Below, piece after piece: positions 54,975-63,263 of a DNA stretch of 64,000 bases. The position numbers and the translations under genes are program-made. Every line of letters starts with the position of its first letter. The first letter of the stretch is position 1. Under the pieces are notes generated by a model. That model did not search any database. It saw only the letters and a list, made by a program, of their open reading frames with translations, and was not told the DNA's origin. Source of the stretch: Burkholderia glumae LMG 2196 = ATCC 33617 (lineage in GTDB: Bacteria > Pseudomonadota > Gammaproteobacteria > Burkholderiales > Burkholderiaceae); NCBI RefSeq assembly GCF_000960995.1, contig NZ_CP009434.1, positions 1,798,001 to 1,862,000 on the forward strand, given 5' to 3'.

Positions 54975-56117
54975 ATGCAAGCATCCGCCAATCTGGCACT
55001 TTGCGGCGCCCTGTGCGCGATCAGCGGCGCGGCCGCGGCGCAATCGAGCGTCACGATGTACGGCATCATCGATACCGGGATCGAATACGTCTCGCACGCC
55101 AACGCGGCGGGCAAGAGCCTGTTGCGCATGCCCGGCGTCACGGGAGAGCTGCCGTCGCGCTGGGGCCTGCGCGGCAGCGAGGATCTGGGCGGAGGCTACA
55201 GCGCGGTGTTCACGCTGGAAAGCGGCTTCAACGTCCGTGCCGGCGATTCGGGCCAGGGCGGCCGGCTGTTCGGACGGCAGGCGTTCGTCGGCATCAAGAG
55301 CCCGTATGGCACGCTGAGCTTCGGCCGCCAGTACACGATGACCTATCTCGCCCTGATGGGCGCGGACCTGATCGGCCCGGACATCTACGGGCTCGGCTCG
55401 TTCGATGCCTATGTGCCGAACGCGCGCGCCGACAACTCGGTGACCTACCTGGGCAATTACGCCGGGGTCACGCTGGGCGCGAACTACTCGTTCGGCCGCG
55501 ATTCGACCGGCACCGGCAATTCGCCCGGGCAAGGCACCTGCACGGGATCGGTGGCGGGACGCCCGACCGAGTGCCGCGAATGGTCGCTGATGCTGAAGTA
55601 CGACACGCCGCTGTTCGGCGTCGCGGCCTCCTACGAGGAACAGCGCGGCGGCAGCAACGCGGCGGCGAATTTCTTCGACGGCGTGGCGCCGACGCCGCTG
55701 GCCGATGCCGCCGACAAGGACATCCGCACCCACGTGAGCGCATACGCGAACCTCGGCAGCAAGGCGAAACTCGGCCTCGGCTGGCTGAACCGGCGCGTGC
55801 AGCCGCTCGCGGCGTCGCTCGCCGGCGTGCGCACCAACCTGTTCTTCGTCGGCGCGTCCTACTTCGTCACGCCCGCCTTCATCGTCGACGGCGAGGTCTA
55901 TCACATCGACAACCCGCAGCACGACACGCGCGCGACGATGGGCACGCTGCGCGGCACCTATCTGCTGTCGAAGCGCACGGCCGTCTATGCCCAGGCCTCC
56001 TATCTCGGCAACAGCGCGAAGGCCCGCTATTCGGTCAGCGGCGGCGGCGGCGGCACGACGCCCGCGGCCGGTGTGGGCCAGACCGGCGTGATGCTCGGCA
56101 TGCGCCACTCGTTCTAG
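54975..56117 (+). CDS. Gram-negative porin (OmpC-like trimeric)
   Basis: Outer-membrane general porin, 380 residues. A signal peptide (LALCGALCAISGAAAAQ) is followed by QSSVTMYGIIDTGIEYVSHAN, the standard opening of beta-proteobacterial porins. GGGYSAVFTLESGFNV and RQAFVGIKSPYGTLSFGRQYT follow, and the chain ends in a terminal Phe (RHSF). I chose the ATG at 54975, preceded by GGAGAC with seven bases of spacing. It sits between the AAHS transporter and the esterase and probably lets aromatic acids through the outer membrane. Confidence 0.94.
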   Translation: MQASANLALCGALCAISGAAAAQSSVTMYGIIDTGIEYVSHANAAGKSLLRMPGVTGELPSRWGLRGSEDLGGGYSAVFTLESGFNVRAGDSGQGGRLFGRQAFVGIKSPYGTLSFGRQYTMTYLALMGADLIGPDIYGLGSFDAYVPNARADNSVTYLGNYAGVTLGANYSFGRDSTGTGNSPGQGTCTGSVAGRPTECREWSLMLKYDTPLFGVAASYEEQRGGSNAAANFFDGVAPTPLADAADKDIRTHVSAYANLGSKAKLGLGWLNRRVQPLAASLAGVRTNLFFVGASYFVTPAFIVDGEVYHIDNPQHDTRATMGTLRGTYLLSKRTAVYAQASYLGNSAKARYSVSGGGGGTTPAAGVGQTGVMLGMRHSF

Positions 56118-56136
56118 ACCTTCCGGAGTTCCTGCC

Positions 56137-57870
56137 ATGCACCCTACCTCGATCGTCACCGCCGTGGCGGCCTTGCTCACGCTCTCGCTCGCCGCTTGCG
56201 GCGGCAGCGGCAGCGCCCCGAATGCTTCCGGCGGCAGCAGCACGCTGCCGCAACTGAGCGCCGCCACGCCCGGCACGCTCGCCGGCACGTGCGCGGCGCT
56301 GGGCGCGAGGCTCGCGTTCGCCAACACGGTATTCAGTTCCGTGACCGACGTGGCCGCCGGCACGCTGACGGTGGCGGGCAAGCCGATCGCCGAGCACTGC
56401 CTGATCCAGGGCAGCATGAATCAGCGCGTCAGCACCGTGGACGGCCAGACCTACGCGATCGGCTTCGAGATGCGCCTGCCGCTCGCCTGGAACGGGCGCT
56501 TCTTCTACCAGGCCAACGGCGGGCTCGACGGCATCGTGGTCACCGCCACCGGCGAAATCGGCGGCGGCGGCCCGAGCAACGACGCGCTGAACATGGGCTT
56601 CGCCGTGATCAGCTCGGACTCGGGGCATAGCGCGTCGCAAAATCCGCTGTTCGGGCTCGACCCGCAGGCGCGCCGCGACTACGGCTACGCGGCCGTCGAC
56701 ACGCTGACCCCGATGGCCAAGCAAGTGATCAAGCTCGCCTACGGCAAGGCGCCGGACCGCAGCTATTTCGGCGGCTGCTCGAACGGCGGCCGCCATGCCA
56801 TGGTCACGGCCGCGCGTTCGTCGGGCGAGTACGACGGCATCATCGCCGGCGATCCGGGCTTTCACCTGCCGAAGGCGGCGATCGGCGAGATGTGGGGCGC
56901 GCAGCAGTTGGCGAAAGTGGCGACCGCGACCGGCGCGAACGGCTTGCCCGACATCACCACCGGTTTCACCGCGGCCGAACGCCAGATGGTGGCGTCGAGA
57001 ATCCTCGCAAAATGCGACGCGCTCGACGGCGTCGCCGACGGCCTGATCCAGGACATCAAGGCATGCCAGGCGAACTTCAGTCTCGCCGACGACGTGCCCA
57101 CCTGCGCGGGGAACCTGCGCGACGGCAGTTGCCTGACCAGCGCGCAGAAGGATGCGATCGGCAAGCTGTTTGCCGGCGCCCGCGACAGCGCGGGCAACGC
57201 GCTTTATGCGAGCTTTCCCTACGACGCCGGGCTCGGCGCCGGCTGGTCGGCCTGGAAGCAGGGCAATTCGATCACGCTCGATCCGGCCGCCGCGGCCTTC
57301 GTGTTCTCGTCGCCGCCGCACAGCGCGTCGCTGCTGAGCCAGCTCTCGTCGTATGCGCTGAACTTCAGCATGGACCGCGACGCGCCGGCGATCTTCGCGA
57401 CCAGCGGCGTCTACGCCGAATCGGCGTGGTCGTTCATGACGCCGCCGGACGAAACCAACCTGAGCGCCTTCAAGCAGCGCGGCGCGAAGCTGATGGTCTA
57501 TCACGGCACGAGCGACCCGGTGTTTTCGTCCAACGACACGACCGACTGGTATCAGCGGCTCGCCAGCGCGAACGGCGGCGACGCGTCGAATTTCGCGCGG
57601 CTCTACACGATTGCCGGCATGGATCATTGCAGCGGCGGACCGAGCACCGACCAGTTCGACATGCTGACGCCCCTGGTCGCCTGGGTCGAGCAGGGCAAGG
57701 CCCCGGACCGCGTGACGGCCACCGCGCGCGACGCCAGCAGTGCCACGCCGAATCCGGACGTGCCGGCCAACTGGGGCCGCGGGCGCACCCGGCCGTTGTG
57801 CGCCTACCCGAAGGTAGCGCGCTATACGGGCGGCGATGTGAACAGCGCGAGCAGCTTCGTCTGCAGTTGA
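56137..57870 (+). CDS. Tannase/feruloyl esterase lipoprotein
   Basis: Secreted or surface lipoprotein of 577 residues that hydrolyses ester bonds of hydroxycinnamates or gallates. The lipobox is SLAAC (Cys21). The tannase-family catalytic set is visible: GGCSNGGRH with Ser215 next to Cys214, the Asp in YHGTSDPVFS, and the His of GMDHCSGG paired with a Cys. This gives the characteristic CS-D-HC arrangement, with a disulphide joining the Ser and His loops. A lid domain separates the Ser and Asp regions. It follows the porin by 19 bases. It would release ferulate or p-coumarate from plant esters to feed the downstream enzymes. Confidence 0.93.
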   Translation: MHPTSIVTAVAALLTLSLAACGGSGSAPNASGGSSTLPQLSAATPGTLAGTCAALGARLAFANTVFSSVTDVAAGTLTVAGKPIAEHCLIQGSMNQRVSTVDGQTYAIGFEMRLPLAWNGRFFYQANGGLDGIVVTATGEIGGGGPSNDALNMGFAVISSDSGHSASQNPLFGLDPQARRDYGYAAVDTLTPMAKQVIKLAYGKAPDRSYFGGCSNGGRHAMVTAARSSGEYDGIIAGDPGFHLPKAAIGEMWGAQQLAKVATATGANGLPDITTGFTAAERQMVASRILAKCDALDGVADGLIQDIKACQANFSLADDVPTCAGNLRDGSCLTSAQKDAIGKLFAGARDSAGNALYASFPYDAGLGAGWSAWKQGNSITLDPAAAAFVFSSPPHSASLLSQLSSYALNFSMDRDAPAIFATSGVYAESAWSFMTPPDETNLSAFKQRGAKLMVYHGTSDPVFSSNDTTDWYQRLASANGGDASNFARLYTIAGMDHCSGGPSTDQFDMLTPLVAWVEQGKAPDRVTATARDASSATPNPDVPANWGRGRTRPLCAYPKVARYTGGDVNSASSFVCS

Positions 57871-57878
57871 GCGGCCTT

Positions 57879-57914
57879 GCGGTGCGCCGCGCCGGCGGCG
57901 GCGCGGCGCACCGC
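57879..57914. terminator. Long hairpin between esterase and MarR genes
   Basis: A perfect 15-base stem (57879-57893 with 57900-57914) closes a six-base loop. It begins eight bases after the esterase stop and ends five bases before the end of the convergent MarR gene, so it can serve both. It is almost pure G+C and lacks a T-tract. Confidence 0.65.
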
Positions 57915-57919
57915 TGCGC

Positions 57920-58447
57920 TCAGCGCTCCCTGAGATTCTTCACGCAGCCGTGCAGCAGCGCGCGCAGCACCGGCTCGTCGGCGCTCATCTCGCCGAGCAT
58001 CGACCGTTCGATCTGATCGACGCTTTCATTGCAGCGCTTCAAGAGCGCCTTGCCCGCGGGCGTCAGAAGCAGCAGCACGATCCGGCGATTGGCCGGGTCC
58101 GGCTCACGCGTGACCCACCCGTTCGATTCCATGGTCTTGACGACTTCGTTGGCCGACTGCGGCGTGATGAACGAGCGCTCGGCCAGCTGCGCATTCGAGG
58201 ATCGCCCGCGGCCGTTCAACACCGACAAGGCGGTGAACTGCGGCAGCGTGAGGCCGTGGGCGGCGAGCACCTCGGTCAGACGGCGCGATACGATCCGGTC
58301 GAGCTGCCCGATCAGGTAGGTGAGCCGCATCGGCGCATGAGCGGCGGGCGCGGCGCCGCCCGGCGCGACGACATCGGCTGCGGCGGCAACAGCGGGCGCG
58401 GCGGCGGGGCTGGTCTTTTTCGTGGATGCCCGGGGCTTCGTGGTCAT
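57920..58447 (-). CDS. MarR-family regulator of the ferulate cluster
   Basis: A 175-residue repressor-type regulator. Its first 40 residues are a low-complexity Ala/Pro/Lys tail. The winged helix follows: LTLPQFTALSVLNGRGRSSNAQLAERSFITPQSANEVVKTMESNGWV, then the wing DPANRRIVLLLLTPAGKALL. The family includes FerC and similar regulators released by hydroxycinnamoyl-CoA thioesters. It is transcribed divergently from ech, and a perfect palindromic operator lies in the shared 241-base region. A second copy of that operator lies before the MFS gene. The CoA-thioester inducer is inferred from the family. Confidence 0.9.
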   Translation of the reverse strand: MTTKPRASTKKTSPAAAPAVAAAADVVAPGGAAPAAHAPMRLTYLIGQLDRIVSRRLTEVLAAHGLTLPQFTALSVLNGRGRSSNAQLAERSFITPQSANEVVKTMESNGWVTREPDPANRRIVLLLLTPAGKALLKRCNESVDQIERSMLGEMSADEPVLRALLHGCVKNLRER

Positions 58448-58622
58448 CGGTTAGCGTGGGTTCGAGGGCTTGGACAGCAGCCATCATAATCCACGCCGAA
58501 GCCGGCGCCGCGTGCCGCGAGCCGGCGCTCCCCTGCCCCGCGGCAGCCGTTGCGGCGCCGCCCGTACCGCGCTGCCGGCGCGCTTCGGGGTTTTTACCAG
58601 CACGGCGATATTCCGCTTTACT

Positions 58623-58639
58623 TATCAGGCAGCCTGATA
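58623..58639. promoter_or_regulatory. MarR-type operator before ech
   Basis: TATCAGGCAGCCTGATA is a perfect inverted repeat with 8-base arms around a single base. It is followed by TTAAAT, which together with its last bases forms a -10-like sequence. It lies about 50 bases before the ech ATG and nearly matches the element before the MFS gene (53454-53470). It is the likely binding site of the divergently encoded MarR protein. Confidence 0.7.
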
Positions 58640-58688
58640 TTAAATTGTCGTCAGGCCGCAGTCGCGGCACCATTCACGGAGAAATTCA

Positions 58689-59516
58689 ATGAGCTACGAA
58701 GGTCGCTGGACAACGGTCAAGGTCACGGTCGAGGCGGGCATCGGCTGGGTGGTGCTGAATCGCCCCGAGAAGCGCAACGCGATGAGCCCGACGCTGAACA
58801 AGGAAATGATCGACGTGCTCGAAACGCTCGAGCTCGACGACGAGGCGCAGGTGCTGGTACTGACCGGCGAAGGCGATGCGTGGACCGCCGGCATGGACCT
58901 GAAGGAATATTTCCGCGAGGTGGACGCGGCCTCGGACGTGGTGCAGGAGCGCATTCGCCGCGACGCGAGCCGCTGGCAATGGCAACTGCTGCGCATGTAT
59001 TCGAAGCCGACCATCGCGATGGTCAACGGCTGGTGTTTCGGCGGCGGGTTTTCGCCGCTCGTCGCCTGCGATCTCGCCATCGCCGCCGACGAGGCCACCT
59101 TCGGCCTGTCCGAAATCAACTGGGGCATTCCCCCCGGCAACCTGGTGAGCAAGGCCATGGCGGACACCGTCGGCCATCGCCAGGCGCTCTACTACATCAT
59201 GACCGGCGACACCTTCACCGGCAAGCAGGCCGCGCAGATGGGCCTGGTCAACCAGAGCGTGCCGCGCGCGGCCTTGCGCGAGGCGACCGTCGCGCTCGCG
59301 GCCAAGCTGCTCGACAAGAACCCGGTGGTGCTGCGCAACGCGAAGCACGGCTTCAAGCGCAGCCGCGAACTGACCTGGGAGCAGAACGAGGACTACCTGT
59401 ACGCCAAGCTCGACCAGGCCAATTATCGCGACAAGGAAGGCGGCCGCGAAAAGGGCCTCAAGCAGTTTCTCGACGACAAGAGCATCAAGCCGGGCCTGCA
59501 AGCCTACAAGCGCTGA
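58689..59516 (+). CDS. ech: Feruloyl-CoA hydratase/lyase (p-hydroxycinnamoyl-CoA hydratase/lyase)
   Basis: Crotonase-family enzyme that hydrates feruloyl-CoA and cleaves it to vanillin plus acetyl-CoA. The 275 residues match Ech/HCHL length. Family marks are GWVVLNRPEKRNAMSPTLNKEMI, the oxyanion segment WTAGMDLKEYFRE, NGWCFGGGFSPLVACDLAIAADEATFGLSEINWGIPPG with the catalytic Glu, and a late FKRSRELTWEQNEDYLYAK tail found in HCHL enzymes. The ATG at 58689 follows AGGAGA-like sequence. It begins the run ech-vdh-fcs with gaps of 39 and 108 bases. Confidence 0.94.
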   Translation: MSYEGRWTTVKVTVEAGIGWVVLNRPEKRNAMSPTLNKEMIDVLETLELDDEAQVLVLTGEGDAWTAGMDLKEYFREVDAASDVVQERIRRDASRWQWQLLRMYSKPTIAMVNGWCFGGGFSPLVACDLAIAADEATFGLSEINWGIPPGNLVSKAMADTVGHRQALYYIMTGDTFTGKQAAQMGLVNQSVPRAALREATVALAAKLLDKNPVVLRNAKHGFKRSRELTWEQNEDYLYAKLDQANYRDKEGGREKGLKQFLDDKSIKPGLQAYKR

Positions 59517-59555
59517 TACGGCCGGCTCGAGCGGGCACACGGAGGAGACAACACC

Positions 59556-61007
59556 ATGAACGAGATCGGTCTGTTGATCGACGGTCAGGCACGGCCGGCG
59601 TCGAACGGCGGCACCTTCGAGCGTATCAACCCGGCCACCGGCGCGGTGGCCACGCGCGCGGCGGCGGCCACGCCGGAGGATGCCGACGCGGCCGTGGCGG
59701 CGGCGGCCCGCGCGTTTCCCGGCTGGGCCGCGCTGTCGCCGACCGAGCGCCGCAAGCGGCTGCTCGCGGCGGCCGACCGGATGGACGAGCGCACCCCGGA
59801 GTTCATCGCGACGGGTGCCGCCGAGACCGGCGCGATGGCGAACTGGTACGGCTTCAACGTCATGCTCGCCGCCAACATGCTGCGCGAGGCGGCGGCCATG
59901 ACCACCCAGATCGACGGCGCGGTGATCCCGTCCGACGTGCCCGGCAGCCTGTCGATGGCGGTGCGGCAGCCATGCGGCGTGGTGCTCGGCATGGCGCCCT
60001 GGAACGCGCCGGTGATACTCGCCACGCGCGCACTCGCGATGCCGCTCGCCTGCGGCAATACCGTGGTGCTGAAGGCCTCGGAGGGCTGCCCGGGCGTGCA
60101 TCGGCTGATCGGCCAGGTGCTGCACGAGGCGGGGCTCGGCGACGGCGTCGTCAACGTGCTCTCGCACGCGCCGCATGATGCGCCCGCGATCGTCGAGCGG
60201 CTGATCGCGAATCCGCTCGTCAGGCGCGTGAACTTCACGGGCTCGACGCGCGTCGGGCGCATCGTCGCGGAGCTGTCCGCACGGCACCTGAAGCCCGCGC
60301 TGCTGGAACTGGGCGGCAAGGCTCCGGTGCTGGTGCTCGACGATGCCGATCTCGACGCGGCGGTGGACGGCATCGCGTTCGGCGCGTTCTTCAACCAGGG
60401 GCAAATCTGCATGTCCACCGAGCGCGTGATCGTCGATCGCAAGCTTGGCGATGCGCTGGTCGACAAGCTGGTGGCCAAGGCGCGCACGCTGAAGGCCGGC
60501 GACCCGTCGCAGCCGGGCTCGATTCTCGGCACGCTCGAGAGCGAGGCGTCGGCGCGGCGCATCCAGGCGCTCGTCGAAGACGCGCGCGAGAAAGGCGCGC
60601 GGCTGCCGCTCGGCTGCGAGGTGCGCGGCGCGATCATGCAGCCGGTGATCGTCGAGAACGTCACGCGCGAGATGAAGCTGTATGCGGACGAATCGTTCGG
60701 CCCGGTGGTGACCGTGCAGCGCGTGGACGGCGACGAGGAGGCGCTGCGGGTGGCCAACGACAGCGAGTACGGGCTCTCGGCCGCCCTGTTCAGCCGCGAT
60801 CTCGGGCGGGCGATGAACCTCGCCAGGCGCATCGAATCCGGCATCTGCCACATCAACGGCCCGACCGTGCACGACGAGGCGCAGATCCCGTTCGGCGGCG
60901 TGAAGGCGAGCGGTTACGGACGCTTCGGCAGCAAGGCGTCGATCGCGGAATTCACCGAACTGCGCTGGATCACGGTGCAGACCACGCCGCGCCACTATCC
61001 GATCTGA
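59556..61007 (+). CDS. vdh: Vanillin (aromatic aldehyde) dehydrogenase
   Basis: NAD(P)-dependent aldehyde dehydrogenase of 483 residues that oxidises vanillin (or 4-hydroxybenzaldehyde) to the acid. The catalytic Glu251 (LLELGGKAP) and Cys285 (NQGQICMSTE) are present, as is the cofactor-binding APWNAPVILA segment. Length and the MSTE pattern agree with the salicylaldehyde/vanillin dehydrogenase group. GGAGGAG lies just before the ATG at 59556. It stands between ech and the CoA synthetase, so the reaction order matches gene order. Confidence 0.93.
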   Translation: MNEIGLLIDGQARPASNGGTFERINPATGAVATRAAAATPEDADAAVAAAARAFPGWAALSPTERRKRLLAAADRMDERTPEFIATGAAETGAMANWYGFNVMLAANMLREAAAMTTQIDGAVIPSDVPGSLSMAVRQPCGVVLGMAPWNAPVILATRALAMPLACGNTVVLKASEGCPGVHRLIGQVLHEAGLGDGVVNVLSHAPHDAPAIVERLIANPLVRRVNFTGSTRVGRIVAELSARHLKPALLELGGKAPVLVLDDADLDAAVDGIAFGAFFNQGQICMSTERVIVDRKLGDALVDKLVAKARTLKAGDPSQPGSILGTLESEASARRIQALVEDAREKGARLPLGCEVRGAIMQPVIVENVTREMKLYADESFGPVVTVQRVDGDEEALRVANDSEYGLSAALFSRDLGRAMNLARRIESGICHINGPTVHDEAQIPFGGVKASGYGRFGSKASIAEFTELRWITVQTTPRHYPI

Positions 61008-61115
61008 AGCCGGCTGCGGCGCCCGCGCCGCGAGCGAGCATGCCATGCCGCGCGCCCCGCCGCGATCGCAGCGACGCGACGGGGCAAACGCCGCGGCCCA
61101 ACCAGGAGACAGGCC

Positions 61116-62999
61116 TTGGAAACGGACCACCGCCTTGGATTGGCGAACCCAGCCGGATACCGGCATGTCGCCATCCAGGCCAGCGCACCGCATGTCGAGC
61201 GTCGCGGCGAGTGCTGGTACCTGCGCGCGAGCGCGCCGCTCGGCGCTTATCCGTCGCGCTTCACGGACCGGCTCGTCAGTGGCGCGCAAGCGCACCCCGA
61301 CCGGCTGCTGGTGGCGCAGCGCGACGCGCAAGGCGCCTGGCGCGGCGTGAGCTACGCGCAGATGCTCGAGAATGCACGCGCGATCGGCGAGGCCCTGCTC
61401 GGCCGCGGCCTGAGCGCCGAGCGGCCGCTCGCGATCCTGTCCGGCAACAGCATCGAGCACCTGCAAATGGCACTGGGCGCGATGTGGGCGGGCATCCCCT
61501 ATGCGCCGGTCTCGCCCGCCTATTCGCTGATCTCGGGCGATTTCGGCAAGCTGCGCCACGTGTTCGAGCTGCTCACGCCGGGCCTGGTGTTCGCCGACGA
61601 CCTCGCGGCCTATGCGGCCGGCCTCGACGCGGCCTTGCCGCGCGACGTCGAGCGGGTCGGCGTGGCGCCCGGCGCGGGCGGCGCCACGCCGTTTGCGGCG
61701 CTGCTCGACACGCTCCCGCGCGACGTCGATGCGGCGCACGCACGGGTGGATGGCGACACGATCGCGAAATTTCTGTTCACCTCCGGCTCGACGCGTCTGC
61801 CGAAAGCGGTGCCGACCACGCACCGGATGCTGTGCGCCAATCAGCAGATGCTGCTCGAAACCTTTCCGCAGTTCGGTATCGAGCCGCCGGTGCTGGTCGA
61901 CTGGCTGCCGTGGAACCACACGTTCGGCGGCAGCCATAACGTCGGCATCGTGCTGTACAACGGCGGCACGCTGTATATCGACGGCGGCAAGCCGGTGGCG
62001 GGCAAGTTCGACGAGACGGTGCGCAATCTGCACGAGATCGCGCCCACCGTGTTCTTCAACGTGCCCAAGGGCTGGGAGGAACTGACGGCCGCGCTGGAAG
62101 CCGATGCGGCGCTGCGCGAGCGCTTTTTCTCGCGCGTGAAGCTGTACTTCTTTGCCGGCGCGGGCTTGTCCCAGGCCGCCTGGGACCGGCTCGAGCGCGT
62201 GACGCTGGCGCATTGCGGCGAGCGCATCCGCATCATGGCGGGGCTCGGCATGACGGAGACCGCCCCCTCGTGCCTGTTCACCACCGGCCCGGTATCGGGC
62301 GCGGGGTACATCGGCCTGCCCGCGCCGGGCTGCGAGGCGAAGATCGCGCCGGTCGACGGCAAGTTCGAGGTGCGTTTCCGCGGGCCGAACGTGATGCGCG
62401 GCTACTGGCGCATGCCCACCGCCAACGCGGAGATCTTCGACGACGAAGGCTACTACCGCAGCGGCGACGCCGTGCGTTTCGTCGACAGCGAGCGGCCGGA
62501 ACTGGGGCTCGCCTTCGACGGGCGCATCGCCGAGGACTTCAAGCTCGGCTCGGGCACCTTCGTGAGCGTCGGGCCGATGCGCGCGCGCATCATCTCGGAG
62601 GGCGCGCCCTATGTGCAGGACGCGGTCATCACCGGCATGAATCGCGACGAAGTGGGCGCCATGGTGTTTCCCCGTGTCGACGCCTGCCGCTCGCTCGCGG
62701 GCCTGGGCCGGGACGCGGGCGTGGCGGACGTGCTCAACGCGCCGGCGGTGCGGGCGTTCTTCGCGGCGCTGCTCGACAAGCTCAACCAGCACGCCACCGG
62801 CAGCGCGACGTTGATTGCCAGGCTGCGGCTGCTGGCGGTGCCGCCCTCGCTCGATCTCGGCGAGGTGACCGACAAAGGCTCGATCAACCAGCGCGCGGTG
62901 CTCCAGCATCGCGCCGCGCTGGTCGACGCCATGCATGACGGCGGCGATCCGGAGGTCATCGAGGCGCGCGAGCGCCGCGGCCAGGCGGCACGACCATGA
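61116..62999 (+). CDS. fcs: Feruloyl-CoA synthetase
   Basis: Acyl-adenylate-forming enzyme that activates ferulate with ATP and CoA, the first step of the CoA-dependent beta-cleavage pathway. The 627 residues show the AMP-binding P-loop FTSGSTRLPKAVPTTH, the GLGMTETAPS motif and GYYRSGDAVRF. I chose TTG at 61116: AGGAGA precedes it at a good distance, and the next in-frame ATGs would cut the conserved N-terminus. The C-terminal domain has GEVTDKGSINQRAVLQHRA, as in this enzyme group. Its product is the substrate of ech. Confidence 0.92.
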   Translation: METDHRLGLANPAGYRHVAIQASAPHVERRGECWYLRASAPLGAYPSRFTDRLVSGAQAHPDRLLVAQRDAQGAWRGVSYAQMLENARAIGEALLGRGLSAERPLAILSGNSIEHLQMALGAMWAGIPYAPVSPAYSLISGDFGKLRHVFELLTPGLVFADDLAAYAAGLDAALPRDVERVGVAPGAGGATPFAALLDTLPRDVDAAHARVDGDTIAKFLFTSGSTRLPKAVPTTHRMLCANQQMLLETFPQFGIEPPVLVDWLPWNHTFGGSHNVGIVLYNGGTLYIDGGKPVAGKFDETVRNLHEIAPTVFFNVPKGWEELTAALEADAALRERFFSRVKLYFFAGAGLSQAAWDRLERVTLAHCGERIRIMAGLGMTETAPSCLFTTGPVSGAGYIGLPAPGCEAKIAPVDGKFEVRFRGPNVMRGYWRMPTANAEIFDDEGYYRSGDAVRFVDSERPELGLAFDGRIAEDFKLGSGTFVSVGPMRARIISEGAPYVQDAVITGMNRDEVGAMVFPRVDACRSLAGLGRDAGVADVLNAPAVRAFFAALLDKLNQHATGSATLIARLRLLAVPPSLDLGEVTDKGSINQRAVLQHRAALVDAMHDGGDPEVIEARERRGQAARP

Positions 63000-63069
63000 C
63001 GGCTTCGGCGCGGCGCGGTTCGGCGCCGGCGCCTTGCCGGCCGCGGCCTGCTCGCGCCCGGCGGTAGCG

Positions 63070-63087
63070 CGGGGCGCTGGCGCCCCG
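63070..63087 (+). terminator. Hairpin after feruloyl-CoA synthetase
   Basis: A perfect 7-base stem (CGGGGCG with CGCCCCG) around a CTGG loop, 70 bases after the stop of the CoA synthetase. No T-run follows. It may end the ech-vdh-fcs transcript. Confidence 0.45.
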
Positions 63088-63263
63088 CCCCGGCCGGCAG
63101 CCGGGCCGACATGCGCCGCGCGCCGCCGGCCGAGCCTTCAGCCGGGCTTAACGAGCGCTTTATCGGCCGTTAAGCACAAAGCCTCGATCCGCTCGTATAG
63201 TGGCCGATCCGAACGCGCGAGGCCGGTGCCGCGCCGCGTGTGCCGCATGATCCGGAGCGAGAG

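Noticed and set aside
58686..62936. 1416-codon open frame on the minus strand
   Set aside because: It is antisense to ech, vdh and fcs, which match families over their full length; the product is His/Arg/Ala-rich with no family pattern.
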